Assembly (NCBI RefSeq): GCF_009800925.1
Contig: NZ_WOYF01000004.1
Coordinates: 62,001-126,000 of the forward strand
Direction: 5' to 3'
Source of the DNA: Budvicia diplopodorum
GTDB taxonomy: Bacteria; Pseudomonadota; Gammaproteobacteria; Enterobacterales; Enterobacteriaceae
DNA: 64,000 nucleotides
Part shown: one piece after another, positions 9,887-20,049 of the stretch
Numbering within the stretch: position 1 is the stretch's first letter
Layout: each line of letters starts with the position of its first letter
Notes under the pieces: model-generated
The model's input: only the letters and a program-made list of their open reading frames with translations
Told to the model about the DNA's origin: nothing
The model's database searches: none
Translations under genes and position numbers: made by a program

Positions 9887-10894
9887 TGAGGAATAGTGGC
9901 ATTCAGCAACCCTTCCCTGACTTATCAACTGGCGAATACTCTGCTCCATGGTTTGCATCCCTACCGCTGAACCTGTCTGTAGTATGCTTTGCAGTTGATG
10001 AGTTTTGTTTTCACGGATCATATTGCTAACTGCGGGCGTATTGATCAGTACTTCATACGCAGCCACCCGCGAACCCTGTACGTCTGGCAACAATCGTTGG
10101 CAAACCACGGCCTGAAGGGAATTGGCTAACTGGGTGCTGACAAACCGTTTTTCTTCTGCCGGAAAAACGTCAATGATACGTTCCATTAGCTGAATAGCCG
10201 AACGGGTGTGCAACGTTGCAAAAACCAGATGCCCTGTCTCAGCGGCGGTTAAAGCCAGGCGGATAGTTTCGGCATCGCGTAATTCGCCTAATAAAATGAT
10301 ATCTGGATCCTGTCGCAGAGCGGCCCTAAGCCCTAAAGAAAAAGACTCTGCATGCACCCCAATTTCACGCTGCTGTATGAGGCTGGTATGGCTCTGATGA
10401 ATAAACTCAATCGGATCTTCGAGCGTAATAATATGCCGACTCGCCCGTTGATTAATACCGGCAATCAGCGACGCCAGCGTGGTTGATTTTCCGCTTCCAG
10501 TCGCCCCCGCAATAATAACCAGCCCGTCATCGCGGTCGCTAATATCAATAAGCGCGGTGGGAATACCTAAGGTGCTGACGTCCGGAATAACCGTTTGAAT
10601 AAAGCGCAAAGCGACCGATATTCCTGAACGTTGCTGAAAGAAATTGGCCCTAAGCCGCACGCCGCCGTTTAATGTAATTGCGCAATCCAGCTGCCCTCTG
10701 GCACTAAACTGTTGCTGCTGATCGGCACTGAGCCAAAGTAAAAGCCAATCGTTTAACCACTGGCTGTCCAATTTATGGTCGCCACAGGCCCGTAAATCAC
10801 CGTTAACGCGCAACATGGGTAAATGACCGGCAGAAAGGTGCAGATCGGATGCATTTTGCTTTACACTAAGGGCCACTAATTCGCACATCTTCAT
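9878..10894 (-). CDS. yggR: PilT-like ATPase YggR
   Basis: A PilT/GspE-superfamily ATPase related to pilus retraction motors. Walker A is GATGSGKST, the Asp-box region reads LEDPIE, Walker B is LLGELRD, and the His-box TLHTRSA is present. I set the start at the ATG at 10894 (338 residues, [12 protein letters not shown]) because a GGGAG site sits 6-7 bases before it and E. coli YggR starts equivalently. The next upstream ATG at 10918 would overlap the divergent yggS start. No pilus assembly genes are nearby, as in E. coli, so its partner machine is unclear. Confidence 0.9.
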   Translation of the reverse strand: MKMCELVALSVKQNASDLHLSAGHLPMLRVNGDLRACGDHKLDSQWLNDWLLLWLSADQQQQFSARGQLDCAITLNGGVRLRANFFQQRSGISVALRFIQTVIPDVSTLGIPTALIDISDRDDGLVIIAGATGSGKSTTLASLIAGINQRASRHIITLEDPIEFIHQSHTSLIQQREIGVHAESFSLGLRAALRQDPDIILLGELRDAETIRLALTAAETGHLVFATLHTRSAIQLMERIIDVFPAEEKRFVSTQLANSLQAVVCQRLLPDVQGSRVAAYEVLINTPAVSNMIRENKTHQLQSILQTGSAVGMQTMEQSIRQLISQGRVAECHYSSLP

Positions 10895-10916
10895 AACCGA
10901 CTCCCTGAATAGACTC

Positions 10917-11618
10917 ATGACAACTATCCAACAAAATCTTGATACAGTAAGGCGTCAGATTGCATTAACCGCACAACAATGCGATCGCGATCCAAAAGAG
11001 ATTCAACTACTTGCAGTGAGTAAAACCAAACCTGTGATAGCCATTCAGGAAGCTATTGACGCCGGTCAGCGCCTGTTTGGCGAAAACTATGTACAGGAAG
11101 GTATAGATAAAATTCAGCACTTTGCCGATACCCCCTTTGCAGATCGGCTAGAGTGGCATTTTATTGGGCCGCTCCAGTCCAATAAAAGCCGACCGGTTGC
11201 CGAGTATTTTCACTGGATGCATACGTTAGACCGGCAAAAAATTGCCCAACGACTGAGTGACCAGCGCCCTGTCGGTATGCCAGCGTTAAACGTGCTAATT
11301 CAAATTAATATCAGCGATGAACAAAGCAAGTCAGGCATTACGCTGGCCGAATTGCCGCTGCTGGCAGAGCAAATTCACTCGTTACCGAATTTAATGCTAC
11401 GAGGCCTGATGACTATTCCGGCACCGGAGTCGGATTCAGAGCGTCAGGAAGCGGTATTCCATCAGATGACGCTGGCCTATGAGCAGCTTAAATCCATTTA
11501 CCCTCAGGTCGATACGTTATCAATGGGCATGACCGATGATATGAGCACCGCTATCCGGGCTGGCAGCACCATGGTTCGCATTGGTAGCGCTATTTTTGGT
11601 GCCAGAGATTACGCTTAA
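10917..11618 (+). CDS. yggS: PLP homeostasis protein YggS
   Basis: A single-domain PLP-binding protein (YggS/PLPBP/PROSC) that carries and buffers pyridoxal phosphate and affects amino-acid and keto-acid pools. The PLP lysine is in AVSKTKP (about residues 32-38). The GENYVQE and HFIGPLQSNK segments and the C-terminal phosphate-binding STMVRIGSAIFG are typical. The length of 233 residues is normal. It begins 22 bp from the divergent yggR start and is followed after 29 bp by proC, consistent with a yggS-proC-yggT-yggU cluster. Confidence 0.95.
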   Translation: MTTIQQNLDTVRRQIALTAQQCDRDPKEIQLLAVSKTKPVIAIQEAIDAGQRLFGENYVQEGIDKIQHFADTPFADRLEWHFIGPLQSNKSRPVAEYFHWMHTLDRQKIAQRLSDQRPVGMPALNVLIQINISDEQSKSGITLAELPLLAEQIHSLPNLMLRGLMTIPAPESDSERQEAVFHQMTLAYEQLKSIYPQVDTLSMGMTDDMSTAIRAGSTMVRIGSAIFGARDYA

Positions 11619-11647
11619 TCAGACTACATTTATAAGGTAAGGCCCCT

Positions 11648-12466
11648 ATGCAACATCGTAAAATTGCGTTTATCGGTGCCGGTAATATGGCTAAAGCTAT
11701 CATTGCCGGATTAGTGAACGGCGGATACCCTGCCGGGCTCATCACCGCCTGTTCCCCGTCGATAAGCAAAGAAAGTGAACTACACCGCCAATATGCGGTG
11801 AACTGCAGTAACGATAACGTTGAAAGCGCCCGACAGGCGGACGTCGTGGTATTCGCGGTTAAGCCCCAAATGATGGCCGAGGTTTGCACCCCGATTAGCC
11901 AGCAGGTCGCGCTGGGCGGGAAGCTTATTCTATCTATCGCCGCCGGAATAAACGTAGAGCGTTTTTATCAGATGCTGGGGAAAGTGGATATTATCCGCAT
12001 TATGCCCAATACCCCATCGCTGATCGGCTTGGGTATGAGCGGGCTCTATGCACCAGCCAACGTCACGCCGGAAGACAAAACCTTTACCGCAACTTTGATG
12101 GAATCGGTGGGTAAAATATGCTGGGTGAATGACGAAAGTGGTATAAATAGCGTTATTGCGGCTGCAGGCAGCGCTCCGGCCTATTTCTTCCTGTTTATGG
12201 AAGCCATTCAACAGGAAGCTGAACGCCTTGGCTTTAGCCCTGAAACCGCACGGTTATTGGTACAACAGGCAGCGCTGGGCGCGGCTCATATGGTTGAAGC
12301 TAACCCACAAATTGAAATCGATACTTTGCGCCAGCAGGTTACCTCTAAAGGCGGAACAACGGCCGAAGCGCTACGCGTATTTAATGAAAATGGCCTGTCA
12401 GAAACGGTGGCGTCGGCCATGCAGGCAGCGATCAAACGCGCGATTGAAATGGAAAAATCGCTTTAA
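11648..12466 (+). CDS. proC: Pyrroline-5-carboxylate reductase ProC
   Basis: Catalyses the last step of proline synthesis, NAD(P)H-dependent reduction of pyrroline-5-carboxylate. The N-terminal Rossmann loop is GAGNMAKAI. The C-terminal dimerization/active region shows AAGSAPAYFFLFMEA and TSKGGTTAEAL. Length is 272 residues. An AAGG site lies upstream of the ATG. In E. coli proC is elsewhere on the chromosome; here it follows yggS, an arrangement found in many other gamma-proteobacteria. Confidence 0.96.
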   Translation: MQHRKIAFIGAGNMAKAIIAGLVNGGYPAGLITACSPSISKESELHRQYAVNCSNDNVESARQADVVVFAVKPQMMAEVCTPISQQVALGGKLILSIAAGINVERFYQMLGKVDIIRIMPNTPSLIGLGMSGLYAPANVTPEDKTFTATLMESVGKICWVNDESGINSVIAAAGSAPAYFFLFMEAIQQEAERLGFSPETARLLVQQAALGAAHMVEANPQIEIDTLRQQVTSKGGTTAEALRVFNENGLSETVASAMQAAIKRAIEMEKSL

Positions 12467-12477
12467 AATACAGATCT

Positions 12478-12509
12478 GGCAATGAGTTAACGGCTTCATT
12501 GCCATTTTT
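12478..12509 (+). terminator. Terminator after proC
   Basis: The stem GGCAATGA (12478-12485) pairs with TCATTGCC (12496-12503) and is followed by ATTTTTCC. It ends the yggS-proC unit before yggT. Confidence 0.85.
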
Positions 12510-12599
12510 CCTTGATTTACTATATGCTAGCCCCCAGATTTAATGATGAATGCATTGATCTAATGCGATCATCAAACAGACAATAGCCAAGGATTGAAC

Positions 12600-13148
12600 A
12601 TGCAATTTTTATCTTTTGTAATTTTTACCGTGCTCGATCTTTACGTATCCGTATTGCTGCTGCGGGTGTGGATGCAGTGGGTCAGGGCTGATTTCTATAA
12701 TCCGTTCTCACAGTTTGTTGTCAAAGTAACCCAACCGGTGATTGGCCCGCTGCGCAGAGTAATTCCTGCCATCGGCCCAGTCGACACGTCTCCATTACTA
12801 TTGGCCTATGTATTAACTTTGCTGAAGTATGTACTAACTATCGTACTCACCAACGGCCAATTCGTTTTCTTGCCTATATTTATCCCTTTAGCGCTGATAG
12901 GGCTGCTGACTGCCGCAGGGAAACTGCTGTTCTGGGTAATTATTATCCGCGCCCTGATGAGCTGGATAAGCCAAGGCCGTAATCCGGTCGATCAGCTATT
13001 AATTCAGCTAACTGAGCCACTAATGGCCCCCATTCGCCGCATTTTACCCTCCATGGGCGGTATTGACCTGTCAGCCATGATAATCATTATGATGCTGTAT
13101 GCGTTGGATTATCTGAAAGCCGACGTGATGGCTCTGCTTCTGGGATGA
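12600..13148 (+). CDS. yggT: YggT family membrane protein
   Basis: An integral inner-membrane protein of 182 residues. It is built from two copies of the YGGT repeat: residues 8-80 with the [13 protein letters not shown] and GPLRRVIP motifs, and residues 100-180 with the related [13 protein letters not shown] and APIRRILP. About four hydrophobic segments are seen. The start is set at the ATG at 12600 because an AAGGA site lies 7 bases upstream. A TTG six bases earlier is in frame but unlikely. The family is linked to osmotic and potassium-related stress by genetics elsewhere; its molecular role here is not known. The stop overlaps yggU (ATGA). Confidence 0.92.
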   Translation: MQFLSFVIFTVLDLYVSVLLLRVWMQWVRADFYNPFSQFVVKVTQPVIGPLRRVIPAIGPVDTSPLLLAYVLTLLKYVLTIVLTNGQFVFLPIFIPLALIGLLTAAGKLLFWVIIIRALMSWISQGRNPVDQLLIQLTEPLMAPIRRILPSMGGIDLSAMIIIMMLYALDYLKADVMALLLG

Positions 13149-13453
13149 GTGCCGTAGAGCAGTTGCCCGACGCCATGGTTTTACGCCTGTATATTCAGCC
13201 AAAAGCCAGTCGGGATCAGATTGTCGGCCTGCACGGAGAAGAGTTAAAGGTGGCCATCACCGCTCCGCCGGTCGATGGTCAGGCTAACGCTCATCTGATC
13301 AAGTTTCTCGCGAAACGGTTCAAGGTAGCCAAGGGAATGGTGGAGATTGAAAAAGGTGAGCTAGGCCGACATAAGCAGGTAAAAATACATCATCCTCAGC
13401 AAGTTCCGCCGGAAGTGGCGGCCATCATTGAACAGCAAAGCTTATCGAGTTAG
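13145..13453 (+). CDS. yggU: DUF167 family protein YggU
   Basis: A 102-residue small cytoplasmic protein of the YggU/DUF167 family. The conserved [11 protein letters not shown] and [17 protein letters not shown] stretches are visible. Function is unknown. It overlaps the yggT stop by four bases (ATGA), so translation is probably coupled. Confidence 0.93.
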   Translation: MSAVEQLPDAMVLRLYIQPKASRDQIVGLHGEELKVAITAPPVDGQANAHLIKFLAKRFKVAKGMVEIEKGELGRHKQVKIHHPQQVPPEVAAIIEQQSLSS

Positions 13454-13482
13454 CCAATATGGCAAACTCGCGAAAACGTGAA

Positions 13483-14289
13483 TCACAGCTTGTCCGCGGT
13501 CTTCAATAAATCACACTGATAGTCCTGAATATCGCCGGTATACCCAAAATCCAACGCCAGAAGATCGAACTTATTAGCCAATAGCAGATACATCGGAACA
13601 CGATTTTTGCTGGTATAGGCGACTAACGCCAGACCGTACATTCCCATCTGCTTATCTGCCCCGGGTACCTCCTGCGCTAAACGCAGGAACGGGCTCATCT
13701 GCTGAAACTGCGAGTCGGTTAAAGTCCGGGCAATATATTCATGATTATTAATACCGTATTCCACCGGCGTCCAGCGCTCACTAAACCTACCTAACTGGGC
13801 TTCCAAGTGGGCTTTTACTTCCGGCTTAATACACGAAATATGAATATGAAGCTGATCCTGACTTCGACCGTAGGATGAGTTAACGGTTAAAGAAACAATG
13901 TCTCGTGGTACCGGCTGTTCTGATTTCTGAGCGATAAAGGTGCGCTCCTGCCAGGCTTTTTGAAAATAGTCAGTGGTCGTTGCATCCAGTAAGGTATCGC
14001 TTTCAATGCCCCCGATCGGTGTCGTTGGCATCAGTAAAAAATGCAGTGGCCCCCGACGATCTTTAAATACCAAATACCCTCGTTGAGCATCAGGTGTAAG
14101 AACGACCTTTAGGCAAGAAGGGTTGGCTGGAAGCGCCTGAGGTATACATTCCTGACTCACAATATTCCACAGCCGATCGGAATGGTTACGAAACCACCCC
14201 CACAAGATAGCTAAAATAACCAACAGGATGACAAAAATACTGGCTATCCACTTCAATACCTTTATGACGCTATGTTTATTTATCATCAA
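13483..14289 (-). CDS. cdh: CDP-diacylglycerol diphosphatase Cdh
   Basis: CDP-diacylglycerol pyrophosphatase hydrolyses CDP-diacylglycerol to phosphatidate and CMP at the inner membrane. A single N-terminal transmembrane anchor (about residues 10-30) precedes a HIT-like domain with the LHIHISC histidine motif. Also conserved with E. coli Cdh are CLKVVL, GPLHFLLMPT, HEYIARTLT and the C-terminal DYQCDLL. At 268 residues it is slightly longer than E. coli Cdh (251). The start may be the first or second ATG (14289 or 14286); no good ribosome site distinguishes them. In E. coli cdh is not in this neighbourhood. Confidence 0.88.
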   Translation of the reverse strand: MMINKHSVIKVLKWIASIFVILLVILAILWGWFRNHSDRLWNIVSQECIPQALPANPSCLKVVLTPDAQRGYLVFKDRRGPLHFLLMPTTPIGGIESDTLLDATTTDYFQKAWQERTFIAQKSEQPVPRDIVSLTVNSSYGRSQDQLHIHISCIKPEVKAHLEAQLGRFSERWTPVEYGINNHEYIARTLTDSQFQQMSPFLRLAQEVPGADKQMGMYGLALVAYTSKNRVPMYLLLANKFDLLALDFGYTGDIQDYQCDLLKTADKL

Positions 14290-14553
14290 ACACTTTTATA
14301 TTAAGAAGCATATTAGAAATCATAGCAGACATGTAACAAAGCATATCAATTCAAAAGATAATGTTTCATTCACCTCAAACTAATTGGCCAAATGAGTTTT
14401 TACAGGCACTCCTGCCGCAATTTTGGCGACAAAAAATAGCGCAATAAGCCCTTCAATGCCAGATAAACTCATCAGCCGGAAAACTTTGAGTTATGCTATG
14501 TGCCATCAGCATTACATCATCTAATTTTAATCAACCGATGGACTTCCTAACTA
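14290..14553. promoter_or_regulatory. Divergent cdh-rdgB promoter region
   Basis: This 264-bp AT-rich spacer must hold promoters for both cdh and rdgB. No individual site stands out enough to call. Confidence 0.4.
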
Positions 14554-15147
14554 ATGCAAAAACTTGTTCTGGCAACCGGCAACCCCGGTAAAGTTCGTGA
14601 GTTGGCAAACCTATTGGCAGATTTCGGCTTTGACGTAGTGGCTCAAACCGATCTCGGCGTAGATTCAGCCGATGAAACCGGATTAACCTTTATTGAGAAT
14701 GCCATTATCAAAGCGCGTCATGCCGCGCAGGTTACCGGTTTACCGGCCATCGCGGACGACTCAGGCATTGCCGTTGACTGCTTAGGCGGTGCTCCGGGTA
14801 TCTATTCCGCCCGTTATGCCGGCCTTGATGCCAGTGATAAAGACAATCTTGAGAAACTACTCGACACGCTGAAAGAGGTTCCGGAAGGAAAACGTCAGGC
14901 TCAGTTCCACTGCGTATTAGTCTATATGCGCCACGCTGACGACCCTATTCCGTTAGTGTTTCACGGTAGCTGGCACGGTGAAGTGCTGTTTAGCCCGGTC
15001 GGCGAAGGTGGGTTTGGCTATGACCCCATATTTTACATTCCTGAATTAAACTGTACCGCCGCTGAACTCAGCCGCGAGCAAAAAAGCCAGATCTCTCATC
15101 GGGGACAGGCGCTAAATATGCTGCTGGACGCGTTACGCAATGCTTAA
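14554..15147 (+). CDS. rdgB: dITP/XTP pyrophosphatase RdgB
   Basis: A house-cleaning nucleotide pyrophosphatase removes ITP, dITP and XTP so that they do not enter DNA or RNA. The substrate-binding loop [10 protein letters not shown] opens the protein. The conserved [16 protein letters not shown] block and the C-terminal [10 protein letters not shown] are present. Length is 197 residues, as expected. The stop overlaps the hemW start by eight bases, giving an rdgB-hemW operon as in E. coli. Confidence 0.96.
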   Translation: MQKLVLATGNPGKVRELANLLADFGFDVVAQTDLGVDSADETGLTFIENAIIKARHAAQVTGLPAIADDSGIAVDCLGGAPGIYSARYAGLDASDKDNLEKLLDTLKEVPEGKRQAQFHCVLVYMRHADDPIPLVFHGSWHGEVLFSPVGEGGFGYDPIFYIPELNCTAAELSREQKSQISHRGQALNMLLDALRNA

Positions 15148-16270
15148 TTTACCGCCGCTGAGCCTTTATATTCATATTCCGTGGTGCGTGCAGAAATGCC
15201 CGTACTGCGACTTCAATTCCCATGCGCTGAAAGGCGGAATTCCGGATATAGAGTATGTGGATCATCTGCTGTCCGATCTGGACGCTGATGTTACCCTCAC
15301 CAGCGGCAGGCCGGTTAGCACCATTTTTATCGGCGGCGGAACGCCAAGCCTGTTAAGCGCACAAGCCATGCAGCGCTTACTCGACGGCGTTCGTAGCCGG
15401 TTAACCTTGGCTATTGATGCCGAGATTACGATGGAAGCGAACCCCGGTACGGTTGAAGCTGAGCGCTTTAGCGCCTACCAAAAGGCCGGAGTCAACCGGA
15501 TATCTATCGGCGTTCAGAGCTTTAGCCCCACTAAGCTGGAGCGCTTAGGAAGAATACACGGGCCTCTTGAGGCCAAACGCGCCGCTGAACTTGCTCAAAA
15601 CCTGAACCTACGCAGCTTTAACCTCGACCTGATGCACGGCCTGCCTGACCAGTCACCGGACGAAGCCCTTGACGATCTGCGTCAGGCTATTGCGCTTAGT
15701 CCACCGCACCTGTCGTGGTACCAGTTAACCATTGAGCCTAATACGCTATTCGGCTCCCGGCCTCCGGTGCTGCCTGACGACGATGCACTGTGGGATATCT
15801 ATCTGCGCGGCCACGCCTTACTCAGTGAAGCTGGCTATCAGCAGTATGAGACCTCGGCCTATGCTAAACCCGGCTATCAGTGCCAGCACAACCTCAACTA
15901 TTGGCGATTCGGTGACTATCTGGGCATCGGCTGCGGCGCTCACGGAAAGCTCAGCTTCACCAACGGCCGAATTCTGCGCACGGTTAAAACCCGGCATCCT
16001 CGCGGCTATATGACCGGTGATTATCTGGACAAACAGTACGACGTTGACGCTGATGAACGCCCGTTTGAATTTTTTATGAACCGTTTCCGCCTGCTAGAAG
16101 CCATGCCTCGGTCAGACTTCACCCGCCTGACCGGGCTAGATGAAAGCGTGATTCGGGATAAAATTATTAGCGCACAGGAAAATGGCTATCTGTTGGAAAC
16201 CGCAGAACGGTGGCAACTGACTGAAAAAGGTAAATTATTCCTGAACTCCTTGCTGGAGCTGTTTCTATAA
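15140..16270 (+). CDS. hemW: Heme chaperone HemW (radical SAM)
   Basis: A coproporphyrinogen-oxidase-like radical SAM protein that acts as a heme chaperone, not as CPO. The 4Fe-4S cluster motif CVQKCPYC (residues 16-23) has the CxxxCxxC spacing. GGGTPSLL and the HNLNYW motif typical of HemW are present, as is the C-terminal winged-helix tail. Length is 376 residues. It overlaps rdgB and is followed by a strong bidirectional hairpin. Confidence 0.95.
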   Translation: MLNLPPLSLYIHIPWCVQKCPYCDFNSHALKGGIPDIEYVDHLLSDLDADVTLTSGRPVSTIFIGGGTPSLLSAQAMQRLLDGVRSRLTLAIDAEITMEANPGTVEAERFSAYQKAGVNRISIGVQSFSPTKLERLGRIHGPLEAKRAAELAQNLNLRSFNLDLMHGLPDQSPDEALDDLRQAIALSPPHLSWYQLTIEPNTLFGSRPPVLPDDDALWDIYLRGHALLSEAGYQQYETSAYAKPGYQCQHNLNYWRFGDYLGIGCGAHGKLSFTNGRILRTVKTRHPRGYMTGDYLDKQYDVDADERPFEFFMNRFRLLEAMPRSDFTRLTGLDESVIRDKIISAQENGYLLETAERWQLTEKGKLFLNSLLELFL

Positions 16271-16302
16271 TCATTTAAGCGCGGTGACCGGGCTTTCACC
16301 AA

Positions 16303-16336
16303 TTAATTAAGCCCTCAATTTTGAGGGCTTAATTAA
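16303..16336. terminator. Bidirectional terminator between hemW and yggN
   Basis: A nearly loop-free perfect inverted repeat has 16-bp arms, each made of TTAATTAA plus GCCCTCAA, around a TT centre. It lies between two convergent genes. Confidence 0.8.
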
Positions 16337-16357
16337 AATGTAAATAACGTTGATATA

Positions 16358-17080
16358 TTACGGCAACGCCTTGAGTAAATCAGTGCGCTGTTGTTCCAGC
16401 AGGGTAACTTTTCCACAAGCTTCGTTACCGAACCGATCAAAATCCTTCTCTTGTTTCTTCCACTCATTCTGAATATCTTGCTGTAGGCCACCCAGATTAC
16501 CTAACAGAGCCTGTAGTGGATTATCAGACTTAGCGACACCGGCAAGCTGCTTAGCGCCCAGCTCATTGATGCTGTCTTGAAGAACGCCACCAAGGGTGCT
16601 GTTCAGCAGAGTACGGCCATTAGCCTCAACCTGAGTAATAGCCTGATGGTGGAAAGCTAAACCTTCTGCTCGAGGCTCCAGCACTTTTTCCATCTCTTTG
16701 GTCAAATCGCTACTGAGCGTAGTCAGGCGCTTGCGTACGTTACTCTCTGTGCCTAACTGCTTAACGATAATGCCGTCCAGTGAACTCTGTGCAACGGTCA
16801 GACGGGAGCGAACGCCATCATTAACATAAGGCAGCGTAGTACGGATATTTTCCTGATAGCTTACCGCCTGTTGACGTGCAGTAGACGATAGCGTCAGAGC
16901 TTTACCATTGCGGGTTACATCACCATTTTTAGCAATAACCAATTCACCGCTGGCACCCGCTATTTTCACGGTCTGTGGACTAATAAAAATGTCATCTTTT
17001 GGCTCTACATTACAGTTGTAAGCCGCGTTAGCCTGCATCGCCATTAGCATAGCTAAGGCTGCACCGGTTTTTCGTAACAT
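16358..17080 (-). CDS. yggN: DUF2884 exported protein YggN
   Basis: A 240-residue protein with a clear Sec signal peptide (hydrophobic core after MLRKTG, AxA-type end at QANA, residues 16-19), so probably periplasmic. Two cysteines (CNVEP near the mature N-terminus and EACGK near the C-terminus) could form a disulfide. The middle is predicted helical, with heptad-like leucines. It matches the DUF2884/YggN family in size and in position next to yggL-trmB. Function is unknown. Confidence 0.88.
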   Translation of the reverse strand: MLRKTGAALAMLMAMQANAAYNCNVEPKDDIFISPQTVKIAGASGELVIAKNGDVTRNGKALTLSSTARQQAVSYQENIRTTLPYVNDGVRSRLTVAQSSLDGIIVKQLGTESNVRKRLTTLSSDLTKEMEKVLEPRAEGLAFHHQAITQVEANGRTLLNSTLGGVLQDSINELGAKQLAGVAKSDNPLQALLGNLGGLQQDIQNEWKKQEKDFDRFGNEACGKVTLLEQQRTDLLKALP

Positions 17081-17392
17081 AACTCTTCCTCAATGATTAA
17101 TGCGTCGGTCGTATTTCACCAGTTATAGACACCGGCTCACTTTGAGCGTTCATTTAAATGTGGGACCAACGGCTCAAGGTCTGACATGACAAAGTAGTTT
17201 GATTTGACTGGCGTGTAAATTTCATCTGAAAACAACGCTTCGGAACAGGATGATTATCTGGCATAGCTAATACTCAAATGAACTCAATACGAACGGAATT
17301 TACGTAAAAGCCGACTGAATAAAACTAATCGAAAACAAAAACGCCCATAAAAACGGGCGTTTCTCTTTTCAGACTGAACATCACAACCGCGA
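17081..17392. promoter_or_regulatory. yggN upstream region and yggL 3' region
   Basis: These 312 bp hold the promoter side of yggN and, at 17338-17362, the yggL terminator. No further gene is seen. Confidence 0.5.
17338..17362 (-). terminator. Terminator of the trmB-yggL operon
   Basis: On the minus strand the stem AAACGCCC/GGGCGTTT with an eight-base loop is followed by a TTTTTG run. Confidence 0.88.
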
Positions 17393-17722
17393 TTAATCGA
17401 AGTAATTAATATCCATTAATTCGCTAGATTTAACATTGTTCATTCCGTTAGATTCTAACCACTTGCTGACAACGGCGCGATGTTCTTCAGTACATTTACC
17501 GATTTTCTGCAGGCAAACAAGGCCATCCCACTGCAAATAACCACCACCTTCAAAAGACAGGTCGTGGGCTTCAAAAACTTCACTGATAAAGCGATCAATG
17601 GCTGCATCAACTTTCTCAACGGTAGTTCCTTCAGGAAACTCCCAGCTCACCATAAAGCCGATTTCCTGAAATTCATCAAGACGCATCTTTTTACGTAAAC
17701 GACGACTACGTTGTTGTGCCAT
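17393..17722 (-). CDS. yggL: DUF469 protein YggL
   Basis: A 109-residue basic-start protein ([18 protein letters not shown]) of the YggL/DUF469 family, which has been reported to associate with the large ribosomal subunit in E. coli. Conserved GFMVSWEFPEG and the central DLSFEGGGYLQWDGLV are visible. Its ATG shares one base with the trmB stop (TAATG on the minus strand), so the two are translationally coupled. Confidence 0.93.
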   Translation of the reverse strand: MAQQRSRRLRKKMRLDEFQEIGFMVSWEFPEGTTVEKVDAAIDRFISEVFEAHDLSFEGGGYLQWDGLVCLQKIGKCTEEHRAVVSKWLESNGMNNVKSSELMDINYFD

Positions 17723-18441
17723 TATTCAATCCTCTCAAACATCAAATCCCAAACGCCGTGCCCTAAACGCTGACCGCGCAGCTCAAATTTAGTGAGCGGA
17801 CGAGAATCAGGGCGCGGCACATAAGTACCATCAGCAGACAAATTACGATACGCTGCAATCGCGTTCATAACCTCCAGCATATGTTCAGCATAGTTCTGCC
17901 AGTCGGTAGCCATATGAAAAACGCCACCCACTTTTAATTTCTGTAATACCAACCCGGCAAACCGCGTTTGAAGAATACGGCGTTTATGGTGCCGAGCTTT
18001 ATGCCACGGGTCAGGGAAAAATAGCTGAACCATGTCCAGAGAAGCATCAGGAATCATTTTCTCCAGAACTTCGACCGCATCGTGACACATTAGCCGTAAA
18101 TTGGCTACGTTAGCCTCATGGGCAGAAGACAAACAGGCACCCACGCCCGGGCTATGAACCTCAATACCAAGAAAATTCTGCCCCGGGTTAGTTTCTGCCA
18201 TTTTAACCAGAGACATTCCCATACCAAAACCAATTTCCAGCGTTACCGGTGCCTCTCGGCTAAACAGTAGCGATAAGTTTAATGGCTCAGGCTGAAATTC
18301 TACGCCCATTACTGGCCAAAAGTTGTCCAGCGCAAACTGTTGCCCTTTGGTCAAACGCCCCTGACGGCGAACAAAGCTGCGTATACGGCGCAGCGCGCGG
18401 CCGTTTTCATCAAACTCTGGCGAAATTACGTCATTCATCAT
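17722..18441 (-). CDS. trmB: tRNA (guanine-N7)-methyltransferase TrmB
   Basis: A class I SAM methyltransferase that forms m7G46 in tRNA. The SAM loop reads [14 protein letters not shown], and the family-specific [15 protein letters not shown] is intact. Length is 239 residues, equal to E. coli TrmB. It is first in the trmB-yggL operon and divergent from mutY. Confidence 0.96.
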   Translation of the reverse strand: MMNDVISPEFDENGRALRRIRSFVRRQGRLTKGQQFALDNFWPVMGVEFQPEPLNLSLLFSREAPVTLEIGFGMGMSLVKMAETNPGQNFLGIEVHSPGVGACLSSAHEANVANLRLMCHDAVEVLEKMIPDASLDMVQLFFPDPWHKARHHKRRILQTRFAGLVLQKLKVGGVFHMATDWQNYAEHMLEVMNAIAAYRNLSADGTYVPRPDSRPLTKFELRGQRLGHGVWDLMFERIE

Positions 18442-18690
18442 AAAGGTTCTGTTTTTCTATGTAGTCGGTGTATATGGTCTATAACGATATATCGGCGGCA
18501 TAATACCTTATATTGCTCCCGTACTTAAACAATCATCCCGACAAACTCGCCCAAATTCTGCCAAAGTTAATGATTCTGTGCCTTAATGACAGAAAGATAG
18601 CCTGTCAGGGCAAGTTACAGTTTACTCTGCTGCCTGTCTGTGCTGGAATCACGCCATCTTTTTATCATGCTGGAAATATCACACTTTATG

Positions 18691-19743
18691 ATGCAAGCGC
18701 AGTCATTTGCACAGGCAGTTCTGAATTGGTATCAACAATTCGGTCGAAAAACGCTTCCCTGGCAAATTGAAAAAACGCCTTATCATGTCTGGCTGTCTGA
18801 AGTTATGTTACAACAGACACAGGTGACAACCGTGATCCCCTATTTCCAACGCTTTATCGAAAAATTCCCAACTATCTCCGATCTCGCTGCCGCACCGACC
18901 GATGAAGTGCTGCATCTCTGGACAGGGTTAGGCTACTACGCCAGAGCCCGTAACCTGCATAAAACCGCAAAGAAAATAGCGGACGAACACCAAGGCATAT
19001 TCCCGACTGATTTTGAAACCGTTAACGCGCTGCCCGGCATTGGCCGATCTACCGCCGGGGCGGTGTTATCTTTATCTCAAAACCAGCATTATCCTATTCT
19101 CGATGGCAACGTGAAGCGGGTTATTTCCCGCTGTTATGCCGTTGAAGGCTGGCCGGGTAAGAAAGATGTTGAAAAACGGCTGTGGACAATCAGCACCGAC
19201 GTTACCCCGGCAAAAGGCGTAGCCCAGTTTAATCAGGCAATGATGGACTTAGGGGCAATGGTCTGTACCCGTTCGCGGCCCAAATGTGAGCTATGCCCGC
19301 TGAATATGGGCTGTATCGCCTATGCAAACCAGAGCTGGGCCAGTTATCCGGGCAAGAAGCCAAAACAGCAAATACCGGTAAGAAACGCATGGTTTCTGTT
19401 ATGGAAGAACAATGATAGAGTCTGGCTAGAACAACGACCGGACGCCGGGCTATGGGGTGGGCTGTATTGCTTCCCACAGTTTAGCGACACTGAATCAATG
19501 GCGCTCTGGCTGAAAAACCACGGTATGTCCCTGCGCGATCTAAAGCAGCAAATCGCGTTCCGTCATACTTTTAGTCATTTTCATCTGGACATCGTTCCGA
19601 TGCTACTCGATTCGCTGCCCGCCAGCACCCTGATGGACGAAGGCAAAGGGCTTTGGTACAACCTGAGCCAGCCGCCATCAGTCGGATTAGCTACGCCGGT
19701 CGAACGATTATTAAATCAGCTTAGATATCAAAACGAGGATTAA
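18691..19743 (+). CDS. mutY: Adenine DNA glycosylase MutY
   Basis: Removes adenine mispaired with 8-oxoguanine. Features in order are SEVMLQQTQ with the catalytic Glu, the helix-hairpin-helix [11 protein letters not shown], and ILDGNVKR with the catalytic Asp. The 4Fe-4S ligands follow as [17 protein letters not shown], and then the C-terminal NUDIX-like recognition domain with [13 protein letters not shown] place the start at the ATG at 18691 (350 residues, MQAQSF), matching E. coli. In-frame starts at 18640 and 18688 exist. yggX follows after two bases. Confidence 0.96.
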   Translation: MQAQSFAQAVLNWYQQFGRKTLPWQIEKTPYHVWLSEVMLQQTQVTTVIPYFQRFIEKFPTISDLAAAPTDEVLHLWTGLGYYARARNLHKTAKKIADEHQGIFPTDFETVNALPGIGRSTAGAVLSLSQNQHYPILDGNVKRVISRCYAVEGWPGKKDVEKRLWTISTDVTPAKGVAQFNQAMMDLGAMVCTRSRPKCELCPLNMGCIAYANQSWASYPGKKPKQQIPVRNAWFLLWKNNDRVWLEQRPDAGLWGGLYCFPQFSDTESMALWLKNHGMSLRDLKQQIAFRHTFSHFHLDIVPMLLDSLPASTLMDEGKGLWYNLSQPPSVGLATPVERLLNQLRYQNED

Positions 19744-19745
19744 GC

Positions 19746-20018
19746 ATGAGCAGAACCATTTTTTGTACTTACCTGCAAAAAGAGTCCGACGGGCAGGACT
19801 TCCAGCTTTATCCCGGCGAAATAGGTAAACGTATCTTCAATGAAATATCAAAAGAAGCCTGGGCGTTATGGATGACCAAGCAGACGATGCTCATCAACGA
19901 AAAGAAATTAAATATGATGGATCCTGAGCATCGTAAACTTCTTGAGCAAGAGATGGTCAATTTCCTGTTTGAAGGGAAAGAAGTCCATATCGAAGGATAT
20001 ACGCCGCTAAACAACTAA
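19746..20018 (+). CDS. yggX: Fe(2+)-trafficking protein YggX
   Basis: A 90-residue protein implicated in iron trafficking and protection of Fe-S clusters. The single conserved Cys near the N-terminus ([13 protein letters not shown]) and the [10 protein letters not shown] and [15 protein letters not shown] segments are diagnostic. It lies directly after mutY, an Fe-S protein, and before mltC, the usual enterobacterial operon. Confidence 0.96.
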   Translation: MSRTIFCTYLQKESDGQDFQLYPGEIGKRIFNEISKEAWALWMTKQTMLINEKKLNMMDPEHRKLLEQEMVNFLFEGKEVHIEGYTPLNN

Positions 20019-20049
20019 CCCTTATACTCTAAATAATTGAAGCTACATC

